64,000 bases of DNA, taken from assembly GCA_903632075.3 (NCBI GenBank), contig CAHIKZ030000127.1, positions 322,501 through 386,500 on the forward strand, given 5' to 3'. The stretch comes from Acanthosepion pharaonis. Taxonomy: Eukaryota; Mollusca; Cephalopoda; Sepiida; Sepiidae. The translations under genes were made by a program, and so were the position numbers. Position 1 is the first letter of the stretch; the number at the start of each line of letters is the position of its first letter. Shown piece by piece: positions 1 to 10,894 of this stretch. The notes below the pieces were generated by a model. The model saw only the letters and a program-made list of their open reading frames with translations. It made no database searches and was not told where the DNA came from.

Positions 1-479
1 CCTGACATTCTATTTATATTGTTCTGTGGCATAAAATTGGAGTTCAACTAAACAATTTGTAAAGTGGCTGAACTCATTTAGAATCATTTGTTTCAGACAC
101 AAGCCAACTGCATGAAAAACTACAACATCCTATTAAGGGTTTAACCAATATGCATTGATTAGCAAGCTATACATTTATAAGCCTTAGGGCACTGGTTATG
201 GCCAACCAACAACCATTTATTAAGATTTGATCTCTATTATTTAAAGCAAGGCAAAAACAGGAGTAGATGTCTAAGAATGATGCATATAAAACATAGAAAA
301 CATCACACAAAAATACTGCCGATCAACTGTGAATACTTGCCTTGGACAAAGAGAAATGAAGAAGAAATGTGGACAAGCAGTATGACCCATATACACTTAA
401 AGAATGTAGGAATAAAAAAAGTCTTCCTTGAATTTTTTATTATCTTTTATAAACACAATTCATTTTCCCTTTAGTAAAC
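1..479. other. Non-coding, no recognised feature
   Basis: AT-rich sequence with no convincing open frame, no tandem repeat and no repeat family seen elsewhere in the window. Short frames here have no recognisable motif. Confidence 0.5.
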
Positions 480-1229
480 ACTAGCAGCATGGCCCGGCGT
501 TACCCGTGCATGATTCAAAAATCGTACGACTCATACAGCAATCACTATCACTTGACTTAAAATATTTTTGCCCTTCCTTGCCTTTAAAGGAGTGCCCTTT
601 GCCATGTTGATGTTGCTACATGACTTACTTCTTGCCTATCTCATACTGTGAATTTTTTTTAAGCTCTATACTAAACATTAAATCTGTTACGAAAAAACAA
701 CTAAACAAAATGAACACAAAACGATCAGCTTTAAAAAAGGACTTGTAACTGGAAAAACCGAATGAAAAAAGAATGTTAACAACAAATCCTTTTTCACACC
801 CAACCCAGTTCTGCGGAATCAGAATCAACGTTGAGTTTAAGCAAGTGAATGAGCCAATTGGAGTAAAGTGCCATGCAGATTTAAATTTTTCCCACTTGTG
901 ACGAATGCAACTATTGATTTTTTTTGCATGCTAGTTAACATTTGTGGCAGTCAGCTGTTGGCTCTCACGCTGGCCAATAAAATCTTCCTGCCTATTCATG
1001 GCAGCCAGCTATAGGCTCTCACTCTGGCCAGTACAAAATAGCTGCAAACTACATGAAAACTGCCGTAGAAGCACGAAAAAATCGATTATTACCACAATCA
1101 ATGGGAGTTGGGAAATCTTGGCCTTCCCGCTAACTTGGAGCGTGTGCATGTAATTTTTGGTGCAGATCCAACAAAAATTGCATTCATTATACACACACAC
1201 ACACACACAATCTTTTATAGATAGAGATT
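480..1229 (+). repeat. Interspersed repeat with CCCGGC-type head and CA-rich tail
   Basis: The left end reads ACTAGCAGCATGGCCCGGCG. The right end is a (CA)n run at 1189-1209 followed by ATCTTTTATAGATAGAGAT. The copies at 36466-37130 and 61640-62312 have the same architecture: CTAGCAGTAGAGCCCGGC at the left, and a CA run plus a TTTTATAATA-type tail at the right. This copy is the most diverged and its interior is not clearly alignable by eye. The class is unknown. A non-autonomous element related to RTE-type retrotransposons is one guess, not demonstrated. Confidence 0.5.
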
Positions 1230-1326
1230 TCTCTTGTATTATACAACCTATCAACATGGGGTTTAATAACAGATGTCTCAAATTATACAAGAATAAATTC
1301 CCTTGTTTCTCCTTTTATAAACCCTC

Positions 1327-2180
1327 TTGGTTCCAATGGGAAATGGCTGCAAAACACTTGTCCCTCCCTAATTTAGAGGCAGAAGCATACAAATGCAAGA
1401 TAGGGTTTTTTTCCTAGTCAATAAAATAGGCTGGATCTTAGTTTCATCTGACTCACTCCCAGTCTGCCTTGTCATGAAGTCAAAATGCTACATTTACTTA
1501 TCCAAATGTGCTCTTGTGTATCAACCCAAATTTTTAGTTTGTGAACTTTTTGCCATATAACTGTTGTTTTGCTTTATTACTGTTAATTTGCTTTGCACGT
1601 ATTGCTTGCTTGCTTTATATTTTTTTATTTTATATTTTTTGCCCTCTTCTCTTTTCTTTTTTTTTACTTGTTATTGCTTATTGCAAACTTTGTCAATTTT
1701 GTTTATTGGACATTTCTGTTACTTATTTTGCATGGAGGTTAACTACAGGTTACTCATTTGTGAAAAGTTATTAGACAATTTTTGGTTCAAATATAGACTA
1801 GAAAAGACTGCAAAACACTTTCCCTTCCCCAATTTATAGGCAGAAGCACACAAATGCATCTTAGCCATTAAAATAGGATGGTTCTTGGTTTCATTTGACT
1901 CATTCCCAGTCTGTCTTGTCTTGAAGTCAGAATGCTATGTTCACTTGTCTGAACTTGCTCTTGTGTGTCAACACCAATTCTTAGTTTATGAATTTTTTGC
2001 CTTATTACTGTTAATTTGCCTTACATATATTGTTTGCTTGCTTTATATTATTTTTTGTCCTGTTCTTTTCTTTTCCTTATAACTGTTTATTGGAAACTTT
2101 GTCAATTCTGTTTGTTGGACAATTCTGCCATTCATTTATTTACATTTAACAATGGCCACTCGCTTACTCATTCACTTTTA
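1327..2180 (+). repeat. Two-copy tandem duplication, period about 463 bp
   Basis: The segment from about 1327 to 1783 is repeated at 1784-2180. Landmarks recur in the same order: CTGCAAAACACTT at 1346 and 1809, GGCAGAAGCA, TTTCATCTGACTC versus TTTCATTTGACTC, CTCTTGTGT, and CTTGCTTTATAT. The copies differ by many substitutions and small indels, so the duplication is old. It holds no coding capacity. Confidence 0.7.
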
Positions 2181-2240
2181 TTCTGACATTTTTGTTAATA
2201 CATTTATTCTAGATTTAATCAATATTTCAAGATTTTCATA

Positions 2241-3060
2241 CAGAGTGCGACGGGTAAATTGTTGCCATTTTATATTTTCAATTCCATGCATGTTTGTTAT
2301 TTGTTTTTGTACAGTATAGTATGGTCAGTTAGGCCCTGTCTGTAAGAAAAAGAGCACCATGACATAATTCACTCCATCAGAAATTTGGAAACGGCATGCT
2401 GTACTGCAATACAAGTGTTTGGGTGTCAATCTGAGGACTGTGCAGAGGATTCAGAAATAGTTGGATGAGTCTAATGGCGATTACAAATGTGTTTGAAGTT
2501 GTCACTAGTGATAGTGATTTTATGCCTACATTCATCTTCCCACAGGGCCTCTAACTCAACATGGAGGCCTACATAAAGCACCTTGAGGAAGTAGTGCTGC
2601 TCTGGGTCAAGAAAGTGGTTGCTGGAAGATCCTACATCTGGGAACAGGACTCTGCACCACGTTAAACAAGCAGGAGAACCCAGTCATGGCTGCCAAACAA
2701 TTTCAGGAGCCACATCACCTCTTACATCTAACTTCCCAGACTGCAACCCCATTGATGTGTGGGGTGCTGTTGAGCAAGAGACCAACAAAATTCCTTGTAA
2801 CACCAAAGATGAAATGAAGGCAAGAATTATGGCAGCATTCACCAACTTAAACAAAGAGACCATCCAGAAGAGTTACAGAAGATTCCAAAGTCATTTGGAG
2901 GCCATAGTTGAAGCTAATGGTGATTTTATTGAATAAATTTACTCTTTGGTATTGCAAGATATTTTTGTGCAATTTTGGTGAATATTACTGTTAAAATGAG
3001 ATGTCAGTGTTATTTTCTTCTTTTACATAATTTAGATGACAATTTATCCACCGCACCATG
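2241..3060 (+). mobile_element. Mariner-like element with both terminal inverted repeats
   Basis: The left terminus CAGAGTGCGACGGGTAAATT matches the reverse complement of the right terminus, CATGGTGCGGTGGATAAATT, at 14 or more of the first 20 positions. TA lies immediately outside at both 2239-2240 and 3061-3062, as expected for the TA target duplication of Tc1/mariner elements. The element is 820 bp against about 1.3 kb for a full-length mariner, so it is internally deleted. It carries a broken transposase. Confidence 0.85.
2359..2936 (+). pseudogene. Mariner transposase remnant, internally deleted
   Basis: A possible start at 2359 is followed at once by a stop (ATG ACA TAA). The frame then reads a helix-turn-helix-like N-terminus (TPSEIWKRHAVLQYK, then LRTVQRIQK). 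The sequence next jumps to the catalytic half, which includes an SDFMPTFIFP segment and WEQDSAP. The tail is SNFPDCNPIDVWGAVEQETN and ends with EANGDFIE and a TAA stop at 2934-2936. The PDCNPID box corresponds to the conserved PDxNPxD region of mariner transposases. The middle third is missing and the reading frame shifts several times, so it cannot make an active enzyme. Confidence 0.85.
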
Positions 3061-3080
3061 TATGTGTTTTCCTAATATTA

Positions 3081-3220
3081 TATATAAGTGAACATTGAAG
3101 TCAACACTCAGAGGTGACAGGCTGTTTCATACTAGACGCAATCGTCAGGTGGCCTTACGATTGTGTCTAGCATGAAACAGCCTGTCACCTCTGAGTGTTG
3201 ACTTCAACGTTCACTTATAT
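3081..3220. repeat. Long palindrome (hairpin), arms about 64 bp
   Basis: The left arm begins TATATAAGTGAACATTGAAG and the right arm is its reverse complement with one or two mismatches, closed by a loop of about 13 bases. The arm sequence (AACACTCAGAGGTGACAG, CTGTTTCAT) recurs as a truncated copy at 30585 and as the outer arms of the hairpin at 31526-31913. A related version lies at 24601-24764. TA-rich DNA flanks it. It is followed by TCTGATGAAGC and GAAACATGTT, which resemble the ends of the Penelope-like fragments in the window. Confidence 0.85.
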
Positions 3221-3556
3221 ATTTTATATATTTGTTTTCTTTCAGTCTCTGATGAAGCTTTAATAAAAGTGAAACATGTTAGACTGATACACATTTCCTA
3301 TTTGTTCTTTGTTTTATCATGTATATTTCATTCATTCATTTATACATGATAGTGGCCACATAGTGAGTATAACCATCACTGATATGTCCAGTCCATCAGT
3401 TAAATCGTATCTATAAAAATAACATACATACAGAAAATATATTGAATAGTTGTTGAACTTAATCCATTTCATATGTTGTCAATATTGATGTTAAGGTACA
3501 TTTTGTGAGCAGATATGATCATTTGGGAAAGATAATCAAAGATTTGTTGTTTATAA

Positions 3557-3566
<10 letters not shown>

Positions 3567-3596
<30 letters not shown>
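3567..3596. repeat. (TA)n microsatellite
   Basis: Uninterrupted TA dinucleotides, about 15 units. It is followed by a short degenerate direct repeat around GTGGCTGTTGACTCACAAAG and GTGGCTCATAAAG. Confidence 0.95.
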
Positions 3597-3599
<3 letters not shown>

Positions 3600-3949
3600 G
3601 CTGTTGACTCACAAAGTGAGCAACACTGCATTCATTTGTTGTGTGAACAACAGTGGCTCATAAAGCCAGTCATCACTCTGCATTTCTTGTTAAATATATG
3701 GCATGTCAAATCATCTCCGGGTGGTGGAAGTTGACTTTGAACATCATTACTTCCAATGTGTCTTTTTATTTGCATTGTCAAGCCTGACCTGGACTTGCAC
3801 ACATTCAAAGCATGCCATTATGAAATTGTCATATGCAATAGACTGTTGGTGCTGGTGGGATTTCTGATGACTGAGCAGACCTGCCCTGGACAGACATATC
3901 TAATTGCATTGGGCACATGGTCAGTTTGGCACCTCATGGCAATTCAGGG

Positions 3950-4890
3950 ACCCCCTTCAGAAACCCACTCTTCAGTTCTGATTATTTTTGTAATGCCTCA
4001 TGGAAGATCTTGATGTCATCAGCAATACCAGCTCTCCAAGAAACCCGATCTTCAACTAGAGTCTGCCAGTTATCCAAACCAATATTGCATTGGTATAGTA
4101 ACTATTTAAGGCAATCTTTGTAACAAAGTTTTGGCTTGTGCTGCAGTCTTTTCCCCATTTCCAATTCTCCATACATTGCTTTGGCATTCTCTCATCTGCC
4201 ATACAAATAACATGGCCTGTCCATTGCAATCTGTATTTGTGTATAATTGGTTCCAGAGAGAATGAATTGCCCTTTGTAGAACAACAGTATTAGAAATGAC
4301 ATAATGCAGGCATTATATATTTTAATTTTTGTCTACTTTTTTATGCCCTTCTGGCTCCAGACATGGAACTTGAGTGCTGCAAATGCATCGGAGGCCTTCT
4401 TAATCTGTAACGCTATCTCATCATCAAGGGTGAGGGTGCTACCAAAGTATACAAATTTGTCTACTACCCCAAGTCGACTACCATCAACATAAATTGATGG
4501 CTCTATATATTGAATTCCTGTGGTAGGTTGATACATCACCACTGTCTTGTTAAGGCTGATGGACAGTCCAAAAGCCTTACATGACCCTGATAGTCAATCC
4601 ATGAACTCCTGTGCATGCTGAATTGTGTGTGTGACCAGGTCACAGTCATCAGCATAGAGAAGGTTGCACACTAAACTAAAAAAGACTTTTGTCTTTGCTG
4701 CAAACCTACGTATGTTGAAAAGTTTGCCAGTTGACCCGTACTTTATAATACCATCATGGCAGTACTCGAACGTATCAAGCAGTACAATTGCAACGTAGAT
4801 AGAAAACAGTGTAGGAGCCAGAAGATCTCCCTGCTTGACTCCATTTTCAACCTTGATGGGCCCCCGTAAGCATACCACCAAAATTGACAT
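3950..4890 (-). pseudogene. Non-LTR retrotransposon reverse transcriptase remnant
   Basis: Reading the minus strand from 4890, the frame contains ENGVKQGDLLAPTLFSIYVA, which corresponds to the reverse-transcriptase fingers/palm region. It then has TGKLFNIRRF and the catalytic box LLYADDCDLVTHT. A second frame (4542-4333) continues with VMYQPTTGI, YVDGSRLGVVDKFVYFGSTL and a KASDAFAAL segment, typical of the thumb region. At about 4100-3950 the end of the protein is recognisable as DNWQTLVEDRVSWR. Stops and frameshifts break it into at least three pieces and the N-terminal endonuclease is absent. The exact clade (RTE- or CR1-like) is uncertain. Confidence 0.85.
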
Positions 4891-5011
4891 AGGCTTCCAT
4901 TACATCATGGAAGGACCTCAGAATCTCGAGAAAGTGGGGGGACAGTACAATTTTGAGAGGATTTCCAAAGAGCAGCATGATTAATAGTGTCATAAATACA
5001 TACACACACAC

Positions 5012-5014
<3 letters not shown>

Positions 5015-5056
<42 letters not shown>
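5015..5056. repeat. (TA)n microsatellite
   Basis: About 21 TA units immediately downstream of a short CA run. A SINE follows after about 110 bases. Confidence 0.95.
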
Positions 5057-5058
<2 letters not shown>

Positions 5059-5164
5059 GCCTTTTTAAATTCCTTGAGGAACATAGGACTGCAAGATATT
5101 GTTGTGGTTTCTATATTCTATAACAAGCCAGTTTTTTTTTGTTGCGTTTTTTTTTTTAAAGTGA

Positions 5165-5432
5165 GTAGATTGTTAGCCTACTACAGAACCCCCAATCTGG
5201 AGGATCAAGTTTTGTATTCAGAGTTGTCCTTCTCCTAGACCAGTTGCCACCCAAGGCCACAGAAACCAATCTGTCCTGCTATTTACCCATAGCTGGGGGG
5301 GGGCAGGAAGAGGATTCATATCTTTCCCATGGGTATTAGCATGTAAGTGAATGTAATGGATTCGACTGGAATTCAAACTCAGGTCTCCAATTCCTCAATC
5401 TGTGCTGCTATCCATTACTCCACCATGCCCAC
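5165..5432 (-). mobile_element. tRNA-derived SINE, family A
   Basis: Read on the minus strand, the head has a box-A-like segment (GGTGGAGTAATGGATAGC) and a box-B-like segment (GAGTTTGAATTCC). The body follows, with ATTACATTCACTTACATGC, CAGCTATGGGTAAATAGC and GGCAACTGGTCTA. The same body recurs at 44710, 45680 and 61430, and in the two copies with an added 5S-derived head (47600, 63145). It is a non-autonomous polymerase III retroposon, with no coding capacity. Confidence 0.8.
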
Positions 5433-6060
5433 TTATACATACATACTTGCATATTGGGTGTAACAGTAAAATTATCCAAATCACATAATAGCAAAAATGT
5501 CCAATTGTTAGATTAAGCTCTGAACTGTAGAAATGATTAAAGGTATCTCGCTGGAATAATCCAAGGTTTTATAACAAACATTATTGGACTCTAATTTGAT
5601 CAATAAAAATGTATAATTACTCTCCAAGCTTAACAGGAGTATCACAATAAAATCAATCATAAATGAAAATGACATGTTTATAATTAATTAATCATAGCTA
5701 AGGATCAGAAGCTCATGAAGGATTGATATATAAAATATACACTTACTGCAGGATTATTTTCCAACTTCTTTAAGATGATCTTCACCCTCTCTAACCTTCT
5801 AACTTTCTCTCTTGGTATAACAAGGTACATCACAGGTTTCATATATGATTTCATTTTCAAGTCTTTTTCACTGCTCTTTGGACTGTCAGAGCTGAAACTC
5901 CTCTCTCACATGTGAAATGTCTTATGTATTGTGTTGGAACTTTTCTAATTGATCTCTTTAGCTCTAAGTTGAAATGATGATCACTTTTCCTGTTGTGACC
6001 TCCTAATCCAGTTCTCATCTATACTTTTCCCTCTTTTTTAAAATTATTCTCAATTCTCTT
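5433..6060. other. Non-coding, no recognised feature
   Basis: AT-rich sequence with no open frame of note and no recognised repeat. Confidence 0.45.
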
Positions 6061-6072
6061 GATGGTTCTTGA

Positions 6073-6270
6073 ATGGATTTTGAAGATGTTTTTACACCTA
6101 AAGTAAAATGGAAAATTATAAACAGGGCTAGAACATGTAAAACTTGGGATGACCCATGCCCTTTGTGTCTCCATGAGAAATTGCACATTATTAAGCTTCT
6201 AAATAATAATAATCTATTAAACAATAGACATGAACGGTTTTTTGTCGACATCATCAGATCCATGGTTTGA
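6073..6270 (+). pseudogene. Penelope-like element protein fragment
   Basis: A 65-residue frame contains VKWKIINRARTCKTW, then CPLCLHEKLHI, then LLNNRHERFFVDI. The order W-I, CxLC-xxEKL and LNxRxE resembles the zinc-binding linker that follows the reverse transcriptase in animal Penelope-like or GIY-YIG retroelements. It is short and has no neighbouring domain in frame. The family call rests on this motif spacing alone. Confidence 0.5.
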
Positions 6271-6810
6271 ATAATTAGCTAAGAACAAGCATACAATATC
6301 ATAACTTGATTAATCCATAGCCCAAATAAATAGTTTAAATACCCTGCAAAAAATATAACCCTTTATGAAGTCATCAAAAAACAAACGTTATGGCAGTTTT
6401 TTTATATGAACAAATCCCTTTCATAAAAAAATAAAATAAAAAAATAAATCTCCATAGACAAGCATACCAGACTAGGGTTACATCTTCCGTTTCAACTTTA
6501 GACACCCTCCACCTTTCCCTGACTTGACATCTATGAAAGTAACTCTATACTGATACTTATTATTAACACCCAACACACGCCTACCCAATTTAAACAATTC
6601 GCCCTAGCTGTTACCATGGAAATTTTGATTTCAATTATTAAAACACGTAAATTTCAGAAATACGTTATTCCAAAAAAAAATTCGCTTGAAGATGGAACAG
6701 AGCTTACTTTAACTCAATTTAATTCAAATAATTATATTGAAGTTTTCGGCTCTTGTTTTGAAACATGAGACCTCTTATGTCTCACATTGGAATCATATTT
6801 TCAAATAAAA

Positions 6811-6814
<4 letters not shown>

Positions 6815-6857
<43 letters not shown>
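6815..6857. repeat. (TA)n microsatellite
   Basis: About 21 uninterrupted TA units. Confidence 0.95.
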
Positions 6858-6859
<2 letters not shown>

Positions 6860-6860
<1 letters not shown>

Positions 6861-8085
6861 CCAATGCAATGGGAACGAAAATAATATATAAATTCTAATG
6901 TTCACAGCATTAGTACTGATAGTAGAGCAATATTTATTATAATTTTTCATATAGACAAAAACAGTTTCCTCCACCACCCCTCACTCTTAGAAGGCTTGGA
7001 AATGCTGTGCCTAAACTTTTGACCATTGTTATCGACAAGGAATTTTTCCAGTCTGGCCAACACTTGAACATCTCACTCATCCTTCACCAAACTGCTATCA
7101 ACAAGCACTATTGTTTCACTCTGTCACCTTTTTGCTTTATGTATGGAAACAAAACAAATGGAAAAAAAAGGAAGTGATGTTTCACATATGGCTTGCTTAC
7201 AAGCAGAATTGTTCATAACTATTTTTGATTCTCACCAGTTGAGGTGCAATTGAAATGCACCGGAAGAAAGTTGAATCTTTGTAGTGAGTAAACTGATTTT
7301 GTTTATATGAAAAAATTATAATTTCATATTTTTCTTTCTCTCTTTTGCATTGAAGCATAATAATGTCTCTCTTAATTCAATATCTGTCATAGTTTTTCAA
7401 TAGTTTTCATTGCACCAAAATTAGAAAGCTGCCCGTACAGTTAATTATGTTTTCACAAAAGGCCCTGAAACAATGCATATATTTCATATTTTAAACAAAG
7501 ATTACAACTTGGATTGATCCAAAATACGACCATGACGAGGCAGAAAAATAGAATTTGCAGACTTGGTGAGTTTCACCAAAAACTACCAGCATGTTCTTTA
7601 GAAAGGTTCAAACTATCTTCTCACTCCAGTTATAGTTAAAAAGCAAACCAAATTGAGCCTTCTAACATTAGGCTGCAATCAGCTGAAGAAGAGACAAGCC
7701 AAATCATAGAGCATCTCTTGTAGATCACTATTAAAATCCAGCTTCTTTCAACAACTGTAGCATAACCTTGAAAATGGCTTTGGAAGGCAAGAGACGTGAA
7801 TCAAACCAAGTTAACTTTTCTTAAAAAAAAAAAAAAAAAAAAAAAAAATGGTATTTATTCAGCGGTTGATATGAAAATATCATATTCTGCACAGGTATCA
7901 TCTGAACAATGATCAACCATCATCAGCTTTTTATGACTTTGTACATTTTAATTATTTTATCACTTTAAACTCATGTCATCATTACATACATTTTCCTTCT
8001 CCCTCTTTTCATGCTTTGTAGATTTTCTTCTTATTGGTTGGGTATCTACCAATGAAGAGGGTCAGAAAAAAAATCAGCAGCACCA
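6860..8085. other. Non-coding, with a poly(A) run
   Basis: No convincing coding frame or repeat family. A 27-base A run lies at 7823-7849 and could be the 3' tail of an unrecognised retroposon. Confidence 0.45.
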
Positions 8086-8091
8086 AAAAAT

Positions 8092-8355
8092 TACTCAGTT
8101 GTAATTGGCTTGTTAACCATTAGTCCACATCAAAGTGCACAACCGTCCTATATGTAGTGAATGCTGAACAATTTCCTCACAGATGGATGGAATCTATGAG
8201 TAAGGAGCAAGTTTTACGAAAAATGAGACCAAAAAGAATATTTTGAATTATAAGGAGATAGGTGATATTTTAGAGTACACATAATGAGGAAAGAGGACTT
8301 GGAGAATTCAACACTTACAGGATATACAGAATGCAAAAGAGACAAAGAGAAACAG
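8092..8355 (+). repeat. First copy of a duplicated SINE-head/LINE-tail junction
   Basis: It begins TACTCAGTTGTAATTGGC and continues through a LINE tail (AGCAAGTTTTACGAAAAATG, ACACATAATGAGGAAAGAGG, ACAGGATATACAGAATGC). The whole 260-bp block recurs at 8641-8890 with a period of 549 bp. Both copies contain the same boundary between a tRNA-like head and a LINE 3' region, so the junction was formed before the duplication. Confidence 0.75.
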
Positions 8356-8589
8356 CATATGTAGACTAGCATGTGTCTTATGAATGGTAGAACTGGGAGT
8401 CAGAGGGACAGTGAAAACACCGGCGTTGTTAAAAATATTTTCAATAACTCCCAAAGGAAGATCCTCTCCATTTAGAAGACTGGCATGTTTTTATCTTCCT
8501 GTCACCACCATTTCTATTCAGCAACAAAGAGAGTCTCTAACTGATGTGTGATATCAATCCTCTTATAAATATTTACTAAGCATAGCTTA

Positions 8590-9020
8590 GATGTGGCACA
8601 AGGCTGAAAGTATGATGCACTCAATGAGAATTGAACTCACTACTCAGTTGTAATTGGCTTGTTAACCATTACACCACATCAAAGTGCCTAATTTTCCTTT
8701 ATGTAATGAATGCTGAACAATTTCCTCACAGATGGATGGAACCTGTCAGTTATGAGCAAGTTTTAAAGAAAATGAGACTGAAAAGAATATTTAGAATTAT
8801 AAAGAGATAGGTGACATTTTGGGGGACACATAATGAGGAAAGAGGACTTGGAGAATTCAACACTTACAGGATATACAGAATGCAAAAGCGACAAAGAGAA
8901 ACAACAAGTAACATAATGGATGAGTTTGTGTATATAGATGACTGAAATTAAACAGGGGACAAAGCATTGCGACAAGAGATAGGAAGTTGAGAAAGGCCAT
9001 GTCTTGAAGGGACATGCAAC
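8590..9020 (+). mobile_element. tRNA-like SINE head (minus) joined to a LINE 3' fragment (plus)
   Basis: At 8590-8690 the minus strand shows a box-A-like TGTGGTGTAATGGTTAAC and a box-B-like GAGTTCAATTCTC. From 8700 the plus strand carries the degenerate C-terminal coding end of a LINE. It holds the equivalents of AATGCTGGACAATCTCC and GACACATAATGAGGAAAG, ending near CATGTCTTGAAGGGACATGC at about 9015. The same tail is present at 11130-11550, 28140-28235, 29480-29700 and 33160-33770. All are pseudogene remnants. Confidence 0.7.
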
Positions 9021-9535
9021 ACAAAATAAACAGCAACAAAAAAAAAATTTACAACTGAATAATAGTGTGGTGGTGGTGGTGGGAGGTCTTCCTTTGTGTT
9101 GAACTGGAGATGGGGTTTCAAGAGAAGTAACTATCAAATACTAATTACAGAGTAGGTAAGTTCTGCCAAAAATATGTTGTTTGCAACAAGGTTTGCAGGT
9201 CATCATCTTAACTGAGAAAGCAGATGATGGTACACAGCAGAGTTGTAGGGGCATGCAGATCCAATCAACCAAATCAAAGATATAGAGTTTATCTGTTATC
9301 TATGCCTGATACTTATAAAATCAAATGTTGGTCTCAAATGTCATCTTAGGAGATATAGATGCCAAAATGAGACAGAAACCATCACAAATGATGCAAGGAT
9401 AAGGGGTCAGCTCCCACCTAAGTAAAATGTGGCAATCCCCAAGTTCTGTTGATTTTTCTGTACAGTATGAAATCAGAGTCTCACATGTTAGGCACTGCCA
9501 CTCAGATTTCCGTGACAATCTGGCTTTCACAGGTG

Positions 9536-9745
9536 GGAGGGAGAATTCAGAGATGTCCTTCTCCAGGACTTGTTGCTAACAAAGGCTCAAGAGCATACTC
9601 TGTCCTGCTATTAACCCTTTGCTGAGGGCAGAAGAGATGGATTCATACCTTTCCAAAGGTAATTGTACAAAAGTGAATGCAAGTCTCAGCTGGAATTTGA
9701 ATTTTGTACACCACTTCCACCTTCTGCACACACATTCAATTCTAT
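9536..9745 (-). mobile_element. Degraded tRNA-derived SINE, family A
   Basis: It shares with family A the order CAGAGATGTCCTTCTCC, TGTCCTGCTATTAACCC, GATTCATACCTTTCC, AAGTGAATGCAA and TGGAATTTGAATTTTG (a diverged box B, read in reverse). A 17-base A run at about 9790-9806 lies just beyond its head side. Confidence 0.65.
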
Positions 9746-9899
9746 CCAATATTATCCCTCATTTGGATATAAGTTATGAGATCATGGTGCAAAAAAAAAA
9801 AAAAAAGTAACTGTCTTTTTGCACATCATATGCAGAAAACCAAATAAATTTTGCATTAAGAATCTTTTGTCCATCATATTTTTCTTTCAAAAATGACCC

Positions 9900-10335
9900 A
9901 AGTTAAATTTGCCACAGGAGTTCATCATTTATGGACAGTACCTCAGAAGATTTGCCAACACTGTCAGATTTAGTCTTCAGTTCGTTAAGTGCCATACATG
10001 ATACAGGCTTGGTCAATCATGTCTCTTTTGATTCATGACTGACTAGACAGAAGATTTTCCTGCAGTAGGTTGCCATTTTTTTCAGCAGTAGACTAGTTGC
10101 CAACCAAGACTATAGGATCCAGCCTTTCCTGTTATTTAACCCATAGCTGTCGTGTGCTGTATTTTTCTCTCAGAATGATGCAAATCACATTGTTGACTTA
10201 TTATTAACAAATTTCTAGAATTTGAAGTAAATAAGTAGGTCTAAATCAAGATCAAATTTGCCACCGGAGTTCATCATTCATGGACAGTACCTCAGACAGT
10301 TTGTCAAGCACTGTCAGATTTAGTCTTAGTGAGGT
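9900..10335 (+). repeat. Direct repeat flanking a SINE fragment
   Basis: The block TTTGCCACAGGAGTTCATC through CACTGTCAGATTTAGTC at about 9908-9975 is repeated at about 10257-10325, 349 bp downstream. Between the copies is a family A SINE fragment in minus orientation (10060-10160: TAGGTTGCCATTT, GACTAGTTGCCAACC, CCTGTTATTTAACCCATAGC). Confidence 0.65.
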
Positions 10336-10344
10336 CTTATGAAT

Positions 10345-10680
10345 TTTGGGAGGTCATCTGTTTTGTTTTTTTTAATCATTTCCCCACCAAGCCACTAAGA
10401 CACAAGGGGTTATTGAGGACAAAAAAAAAAAAACATTAAGGAGAGAGGATAATAAAAGAACAGGAATTAATAAGACAAAAGATAACAATTGATATTGCAT
10501 TGAAATTTTGGAAGATCAAAGTTGGCTGGGAAATAAAAGCCAGAAGAGAGCTCCACAAGGGAGAAGTTTAAGAGAAGAAACTATTAGCATAGAAGTTATG
10601 GCTTCATCTAGATATTTCAAATGTAAAAGGATGAGACCTATCTGCCAATCTAGTACTGTGGCTTAAATTCATAAAGTTTA
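10345..10680 (-). mobile_element. Jockey-like LINE 3' fragment
   Basis: It matches in order the 3' region of the long copy at 28310-29450. Landmarks are TTTAATCATTTCCCCACCAAGCC, then AAGACACAAGGGGTTA, TTGATATTGCATTGAAATTTT, AGAGCTCCACAAG and GAGACCTATCTGCCAATC. Only the untranslated tail and the last codons of the reverse transcriptase remain. Confidence 0.75.
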
Positions 10681-10685
10681 GAAAT

Positions 10686-10806
10686 ATATAATTACATGAA
10701 TCATTCATACAAAAAAACAAATATAGAGGTTAATGATTTAAATGGCAAGAATTTAAATCATTAACCTCTATATTTGTTTTTTGTATGAATGATTCATGTA
10801 ATTATA
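10686..10806. repeat. Long palindrome, arms about 58 bp
   Basis: The left arm (TATAATTACATGAATCATTC through GAGGTTAATGATTTAAAT) is mirrored almost exactly by the right arm after a loop of only about 5 bases. Its sequence is unrelated to the 3081 hairpin. A (TA)n tract begins 25 bases downstream. Confidence 0.85.
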
Positions 10807-10829
10807 AATTAAAATTGCACCTATAATCG

Positions 10830-10831
<2 letters not shown>

Positions 10832-10874
<43 letters not shown>
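10832..10874. repeat. (TA)n microsatellite
   Basis: About 21 TA units next to the 10686 palindrome. Confidence 0.95.
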
Positions 10875-10880
<6 letters not shown>

Positions 10881-10894
10881 CATTATATCAGATT

